Positions 39,758 to 48,141 of a stretch of 64,000 bases of DNA are shown here, piece by piece. The translations under genes and the position numbers were made by a program. Below the pieces are notes generated by a model. That model was not told where the DNA came from. It saw only the letters and a program-made list of their open reading frames with translations, and made no database searches. Position 1 is the stretch's first letter, and every line of letters begins with the position of its first letter. The DNA is from Siphlonurus alternatus (Eukaryota; Arthropoda; Insecta; Ephemeroptera; Siphlonuridae): assembly GCA_949825025.1 (NCBI GenBank), contig OX463785.1, positions 12,029,971 to 12,093,970 on the forward strand, given 5' to 3'.

Positions 39758-40874
39758 GTGAATTCGTTTTTTCACTAATTGTAAGAAGATTTTTTAGGGA
39801 AAATTCCTTTACGGAACATCGGTCCATATTGAAAAATACAGTGAATAATTCAAGATTTAGATTTTTACTTAATTTATTACCGAGAAAAGTTAAAAAAATA
39901 CTTTGCTTCATTTTCAAGTGTAAGATGGACCTTAGCGACACAAATGAGCATCGCGAAGCGCACTCACTTGAAGCCTCTATTAATTTATTGATAAAATTAG
40001 CATTTAGTAACGATTTCTTCTTAATTAAAGTTAAAATGAGACGCATACATTTTGTTGCATAATTAAAACAATTGTTAAATGTAGCATTAATTTGTAAGAC
40101 TGCTAAGGTGAAAGGATTGATGTCTGAGTTTAGAGTGAATAAATAATACCTGCAAACAGAGACAAGTAAAATTGTGTCAACAAAGTAAGGATTGTGTAGT
40201 GTCATTAATTTTAAAGGATTTACAAATATTACACTGCCTTTAAATAAATTAAACTGTACGGCATATATTATCTTTCTGTAGTAGAAATCAAAATGAAATA
40301 TTTACTAAAAATAAAGTTTGATTAAAATGAAATTTATGCAAGGTGTTATAACTTTTTCATTAGAAGTAAAATATTTTTTTAACTTTTGTTTTGTTTGTTG
40401 AAAGCAATGAAAAAAACAAACAATGGGCGTGATTCACGAAAGTCCATAATTTTATCTAGGTTAATTCTTTACTAACCGCGGTTAGTGAGAAAACTAGATA
40501 ACTCCCTTGTAATTATATTAATTAGTTTAGGACCAATAATAATTTACTAATTAATGAAAAAACAACTAAAATTCATTATAGGTTACTTACATTAAAAATT
40601 GTGATTAATAAAAAATTTCTAACAAAATAATTTTTCAAGAATAGCAAATAAATTTTTTAAAAATAAATAAATCAAGATCCCCTTTATCAAAAATAAAAAA
40701 TTTAATCGTTGATACATAAAATATGTTGTAATTTTTGAAAGATTTGAAAAAATAATAAACAAAAGAAAATATAACAATTTATATGAACTTTTAAAAAAAG
40801 TTTTTATTTTTAAACTCGCATGCAATTGTTACCGAAATGACAGTGAAGTTTCAAAAGTTGCAACAAAAGAGAGA

Positions 40875-40950
<76 letters not shown>

Positions 40951-43900
40951 ACAATTTTCATCAGGTGAGCTGCTCATGTCAAGTGATTTCAAGTCAAGCG
41001 ACCTCAGCGTGTCATTCAACTGTTTTTCTGGCAGAGGAGAAAGAGAAGAGGAAGAGAACAAGAACATAATGTATGGTTTTGAATTGCCCTCTCCCCCGAA
41101 ACATGCATTAAATTCATTATATGATTTATGAAGTGGATTAATAAACACATATTATATATTAATTTCATCCAATTCCAGACATTCATGTCAGTTCTAAATT
41201 GTCATCACAAGAGATGGTAACGTCTTTGCCACAGACGAAATTAATAAAATAACCATATTAACTTGAAACTGAATAGACATTTATTATATTAAATTTACTT
41301 ATCTGAAACATGTTCTCTCTTGGGAACGTTTAACTTTATTTCAAATTTTTTCAGCAGTAAAATATATTTCTTTTATCAAATTTTCCCAGCTAGTCAGGAA
41401 TTCGTCCATCCATCATAATTTTTTGCAAAAATTAATTTGTTCCTGATATTATCAACTGTTCTTTTCATTTATAATTTATTGTAAATTTATCATTTTATTT
41501 GTCATAGTTTTTGTAAATAAAAAATTATGCATTTAAGTGTAAATTAATAAAATTGTATAATACACATATTTAAAAATTATTAAATATAATAATAAAATAT
41601 TTTATTTTGTTTTTATTTTAATTTAAATTTTAAACTTAAAATATCTTTACGTAATACTATTTGCAAAAAAATAGATTTTACGTCACAAACGCTCGCGCTG
41701 TCATGAGAGTGACAGGAGGGTGCGACGTTTTTAGCAGCTTGACAGAGATGAGAAGTGACGATCAACGGAAACAATCACTTATACTTAGTGTTCATACAGC
41801 GTGTAAGCTGATGTTCGTAAACTCTTTCATAAATTTGGGGAGAAATGTTGTCATTTTTTAAATACTTTAATTAAAAATATTTTTTTAAGTGTTCTCTAAG
41901 CATTAAAATATTATTGTATAGCTGTTGTACTGAATTTTTAAAATTTTCTCTAAAATTTTATTACAATTTCGGCTATACTTAATTATATTTCTGCTGTTAT
42001 AATACATTGTAATGCAGTCTGGATGAAAAGCAAACTTCATTAAAATTGCTAGACTAAATCTTTTGAGACTATGATCTCCCAAAATTTCAAATTTGTAGAT
42101 TTGGCTATTAGAGTAGCAGATCTAATAAATGGACAACATACATATGAAAAAATTTTATTGCAGAAATAAATAGAGGGCACCAAATTATGCTGCTCTGAAT
42201 TTTTTCAGTTTTTTTTTTAGACCTGGAACTATTTTTAAATAATTATTGAACGTTCTGTAAGTTAAGTTGGTACCCCTGAATCCTTAATAAAAATAATAGG
42301 TCCGAGACGCCTATTGACGTCTCCAGGGGGCGTGGCCGCACTTTCAATAATTATTTAAAAATAGTTCTGGGTTTAAAAAAAAAATCTGAAAAAAATTCAG
42401 AGTTATAGCATAATTTGGTACCCTCTATTCATTTCTGCAATAATTTTTTTTTCATGTATGTTGTTCATTAGGTAAAGAGTAAACATCATTCTGAATTAAT
42501 TTAGGTGTATACAAGAGTATACTAAAATAAAAACCCACGAAATTTGCTTGTTTCTTTACGTAGTAATAAAAAAGTGAAACAATTTTACTGCATGATAATT
42601 TTACTAAAAATATTAAATCTAATTTATTATGCTTGATGTGTATAATATTTTAGCTTGGTGGCTCCAGATTTATTAATAATATATTCCATTCTCACACCTC
42701 ATTGAATGCACACTGATATGTATGCAGGCTGTGAACGGTACATAATATTGCACTTAAGATGACGGGAGAAACATTTGAAAATATTACGTGAAAAACAACA
42801 CGTTTTATGTTGATCAACTAGTAGGGGAAATGTTGCTGCTAGATCGATCCAGCATCAAAAGAAGTCAAGTTTTAGTAAAGGTTAAATGAATCCCATGTTA
42901 TTATTTTTTAAAAGAAAGTCAAAAAATAAATTGATGTTATGTACGTGGCTATATATTTTAAGTATTAGATTCTTATGGTTATTAAATTATATTAATAATT
43001 GTGAAAAAAAAAATGAATTAAATAATGTTGAATTGTATACGTAATTATGTATTGAATCTGAAAAAACATCAAAAATATTCTTCCTTTAAAAAAAAAATAT
43101 ATATATATGTGCAAGCAAAATTGCAAAATTTCAAATTCAATTTATTACTTGAAATTTAGGAAACCGAGGCACTAAATCTAATAAAAGTTGACGAAACAGT
43201 ATGGATAAAAAAATAAATAAATAAAAAATCAAATTTAAAAGTGAAAAAAAAAACAAACAAACATATATTATGCACTATTATAGTCTATGATATAAACATA
43301 TATTTAAAGATTTTAGACTTATTTAATTAATTTTAGGTTCAGCAAGACTAAACATTTAATTTATAATATAACATTTGAGAGATAATTAAAACAAACTATG
43401 CATTAATAATAATATTTTAAAAATAATGCATAATATTAGAAAATTTATTTGCATGCAAAATATTTAATAAAATAATAATATAAACTGAGACGAAAACGAT
43501 ACATTGTTGTGCTAAAACAAAAAATAAGTTTTTTTTTTTTATGTCTGGACCTTTCTTCTTTGTTGTATTAAAATATTTAGTTTCACTTGAATCCTAAAAT
43601 ACAACAATAGACAGGTAACAACTCCCTCTTATAATCTAAAAGCATTATAAAATATTCATATATTTTAGATGGGTGTTTTACTGGATTATTACTCAATTAA
43701 GTCACTTCCTTCGTTGTAAATAATTAGATTTTAAGATAATTTCAAAGCAAAGTATAAGATGGAAATTATAGCCGAATAATTGTCATTCATAATAATTAGA
43801 TCTAATGAATTATATATTTTTAGGAGAATACAATAATGGGAATTAGATTGGTTTTTCTATTATTATACAAATCAGGATAGCACAAACTTTACATCTTTGA

Positions 43901-46900
43901 GTTGCAGCGTATCAAAAGGGTTTAAATCCAAGCCCAACAGGAATTGAATTTTTGAGCCTCGGTTACATGAAAAATAATTTTTTAGACCACTTTTGAACCT
44001 GGATTTGGAAAGACTTTAGACTTTTAGGTTCAAAAGTGATAAGAAAAAATTATTGTTGATGTAGCTGAGGCTCAAAAATTCAATCGCATTTGGGCTTTTG
44101 ATGTGCGGCGCCTCAATTATTCTGATTTGTCAGAGCTGCAACTCTAAAAAGACACACCGAGTGAGAAAGAAAGAGAGAGAGGAAGAGACCTTCTTCCATA
44201 AGCTTTTAGACTCCCATAATCAAGCAGAGAGACGAAGCAAATGCTATAATTTGAAGGATGCGAGAGAGCCATGGATGCAGCATTACTATTCAGGTGCGGA
44301 TCCAGGGAATGGTTGGGGGGGGGGGTACAGCCTCCTTTGAAATTTTATATTTAACATGAATAATATAATCATTAACCCCATTCCAATTTTTTATTTAACA
44401 TTGGCCTTATGGAGACAACCCTTCCCGAAATTTGGTTCTGGAAACGCGTGTAAACCATTTAGGTGTAGTGATAATGTTAGCGGAAAAGAAGATAGTACAG
44501 TTATTGTCAATAAAAATGGGACACTTGTTGCGTATGAGAGTCAGAATAGCCACCAATAGTGCTGACTGGCAACGCTGTCAATTATTGTGTCCAGGTACGT
44601 AAACTCGGAGGAGGTAGAGGAGATGAATGTGAGTCACCTTATCTTCCAACAGTGTTGCCACATAAGCCTGGTAAGTGGATTGCTGGTGCTCACTTTAACA
44701 CTGCAGCATGTGAAGTGTTCCATTCTTTTTTTACATAACTGTACATTCCTTATTTACTCTTTTATATTTTCTATACAGTATCAAATTGTAATTTTTATTT
44801 ATTACCATGGAAAATGTATGGATATTCATACTGTTTCCATGTTGTAACTTAATTTGTTTTCAAACAAATATATATTTTTTTTAAGTTTTACAGTTCACTG
44901 AATTAAAATAATTAAAAAAATAATTATAAAAGACACACGAAAACCGTTTTTATAAACTCACTTTCAATAAATATAAAAGGTCAGCATGATATTAATTAAC
45001 AATATAATTGTTTTTTTAATAATAAAAAAAATACTGCGTATACACACATGGTAAATATCATATTTTAATAAAACGATAAACAGTGTTTATATACTAAATA
45101 GAGAATATTATATATATTTAATTATCAATCATTGGTTCAAATTTAATTTTTGTATTGTTATTATTTAGAGAAAAATAATGTAAATAAAATTATAATTCAT
45201 TAATAAGCTCGAGGATATTTCAGATCCATTGTGTTTAATGTTATACATCTAAATGTCAGACCATTATCGGTGGTGGGTTATTTTAATTGTTTTTGTATTG
45301 CTGTTTACGCACCATACATTAATGTATACATAACAGCAAACAGGAATGTGAAAAAGGCAACTTCCCCCTGGTATATTTTAAAACTAATATTACTAACATA
45401 GTGATTGAAGTGTATGATAATACATTGATCGGTTTTCGACCTTTCACCGAAGTCAAGCAAAGTCGAGCGTTGTTAGTTGTTGGATGGGTGACCATTTTCA
45501 ACAAATATAATGTTTCTTGGGTAAATAGTAGTGCTTTTCCACTATGTGATTATCCTGGGTTTGGACCTTTGCCCTTTCGGCCTATTGACAAAAGGCTGTT
45601 CGTCTTGACTGACTGAGGTTTCCACTTTTCCCTCAGTCACTGGTAAATGCTGGGATATATTGCAATTAAGGCTGTGGCCGACCCCGTTCCGAATGAGCTC
45701 AAGAAATGCGGCTACATTTTTGCATTATTTTTATTTGCAAGTGGTCATGCCGTTACAATTTTGCACATCTGCATTGCGCTTTGAAAAAAAAAAAAAACGA
45801 ATATTATAAACTCTTGGTGGCTTCCTAATTTTTAATTTGAGGCTCTTTAAGTTAAATGAAATGATAATTAATGTACTGTAGTTAAAAGTTATAAAACTAA
45901 TTTAAATTCCAAGCCCTGTACCCTATATTAATTTTATGTACTTTTTTTATACCCTATTATATCACTATGATATCATCAGTATCACGAATTCATATGGAAT
46001 ATCGATAAGGGTTACTGCAAAAGAGCTAGTAAAAGTCAATTGAATTAAGTTGATAATGTTTTTTTTTAACTTTTGTAGTAACTATTAAAAACTGCAAGCT
46101 CAGGAAAATATGTTTCTTGGTGGCTTTATAATAATCATATTGCTATTTTTTTTTTTTCAGAATTTCGTAGGAGTTCTTAACACTCTCCCCCTCCCTCTGA
46201 AAAAAATTATATGACGTTTAGCCCTCACTCCCCCCGATCCCTCATCCATCCATGATAATTCTATGATTTGCTTAGGGCATTAATTAAAATTTTGCATTTT
46301 GACTGTGGGTGCTTCAAACTAGAATTTTATCACCATAACATATGAAAATAGAACATTGGATACCAAGCAATTAAGTATAGCAATGCTATAACTCATAAAT
46401 AATAGAATTTATTAATTGATCGTGTTTCATACAAGAAAATGTGTTATGGTATTAATAAACTATTTAAATTTGAACACAGGATTATTTCCATCTTACTTTG
46501 CTCATTGAAAATGCAAATTTGTTTTTCACCACTGAAATTTTAATCAAACACTTGTATAATTATAATTTTTAATAATTTACTACTTCAATTATTATTATAT
46601 ATGTTACCTGCACACACGATTTTTTTTTTTAAAAAAATGTTAATTATTCATTCATACCTTTTAACACAGCAATTTCTGTTATAATTATAAATTATTACAT
46701 TTTTCCTCTGCTACATTTCACGGATGATTGCATTTGATGCATAAATATTTTTGACCATGATTGGCAACTCGGGCCTTTGTTTCTTTTTATATTTAATGAT
46801 TTTGATTCTAAATAATTTGAAATTGTAATTTCTAAGGTATTGAACTCAAAATGCAATTAAAAAAACAATAATAAAATAAAGGTAACATATTATTAAACAT

Positions 46901-48109
46901 ACAAAAAATTAAATAAATAGTAAAATTATTAATTTTTTTTTGGTTTGATGTCAAAATAGATTTCAAATTATTAATTCATGACCCATTTTCTTGATAATTT
47001 TACTGGGTTATAAATTTCATTGTAACGATCTTATAGTTGAATAAACAAAACTGTAAAACTTATCCAAAAAATGTTGATTAAATTCAAGTTAGTAATGAAA
47101 CCGTTCAAGAGAATTATACTGCAGAATTTCAATTAATCTTTTATCAGTACACAACAGATCAACAAATAATGAAAATCCTATCCTATCACACAAAGTACAA
47201 GGATGGGACTTTGATGCCGATAAAGGTCGTTAAACTAACCTATTAACACTTCAGTAAAAATACTTACATAAAAAAATTACAAAATTCGGACAAAAACAGT
47301 AACAAATTTGTTTCTTCTATGCATTTAAGCAATAGTTTTTTCATGTTGGGATGTTATGTGGTTGTTTTGCATGGATTTACAGATTTGATATTCCATGTTT
47401 GAAATTTTTACTCTGACTATGCAATCGAAACTTATTCATATTATAATATAATATATTATGTATATTATGTTACTATCATTCTCTTAGTTCGTAAAGAGAA
47501 AAACTGCTGGAGTTTAAACACATATAACATATTATTTGACGTAGGTGCCTAACTCTATGGTAGGTGCATGGCATCATAAAATTACATCAATAAGAAATTA
47601 GTTTTATTTTTTTTTGCAATTTAAAATATTTTTAAGTTATTAAAAAAGTTTTGATTTAATTTGAATAGTTGAAGTTAATAAATAAAATTATTAATATGTT
47701 AAGTTTTTATTTTTTATTCAATAATGTTATTTGTTTATAAATACATATGTTCAATAGTACATTAAATATAAATAAAACATGTTTTATTTTCATTAAATTT
47801 GTATTCAAAAATTAAGTTTACCATAACATTACACTAATATTATTAGAAAAATCTAGTATATGCCTCAAAATATCGTACAATAGATTACGGCAAAAATCGT
47901 TGTCTTTATATAATACATAATAATAATAATAAATGAAAAGAAATGCAATAGAGTTTAAAAATAAAAAAAATAAAAGAAAAAAAATTTTGGTTCAAGAAAA
48001 CAGAGTGCAGTCGGTGGTGAACAAAATAAGCATTGTAGGTAATCCTACTATTTTATTGTGCGTAATGTCTCAGAAGTAATAAAATTAACAATGCAGTAAT
48101 AAATTATTT

Positions 48110-48141
<32 letters not shown>

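Noticed and set aside
39588..40205. 205-codon minus-strand open frame, the longest in the window
   Set aside because: It runs through a MITE and a 40-base A run that encodes poly-Phe; no domain, and the same MITE elsewhere is broken by stops.
41655..41830. GC-richer segment with an open frame (CGCTCGCGCTGTCATGAGAG)
   Set aside because: No domain, no splice context; may be a repeat fragment but no second copy was found in the window.
44560..44680. Coding exon candidate around GGAGGAGGTAGAGGAGATG
   Set aside because: No consistent frame with splice sites; the flanking TGGCAACGCTG and AGTGTTGCCAC words suggest a decayed transposon end, too weak to list as a feature.
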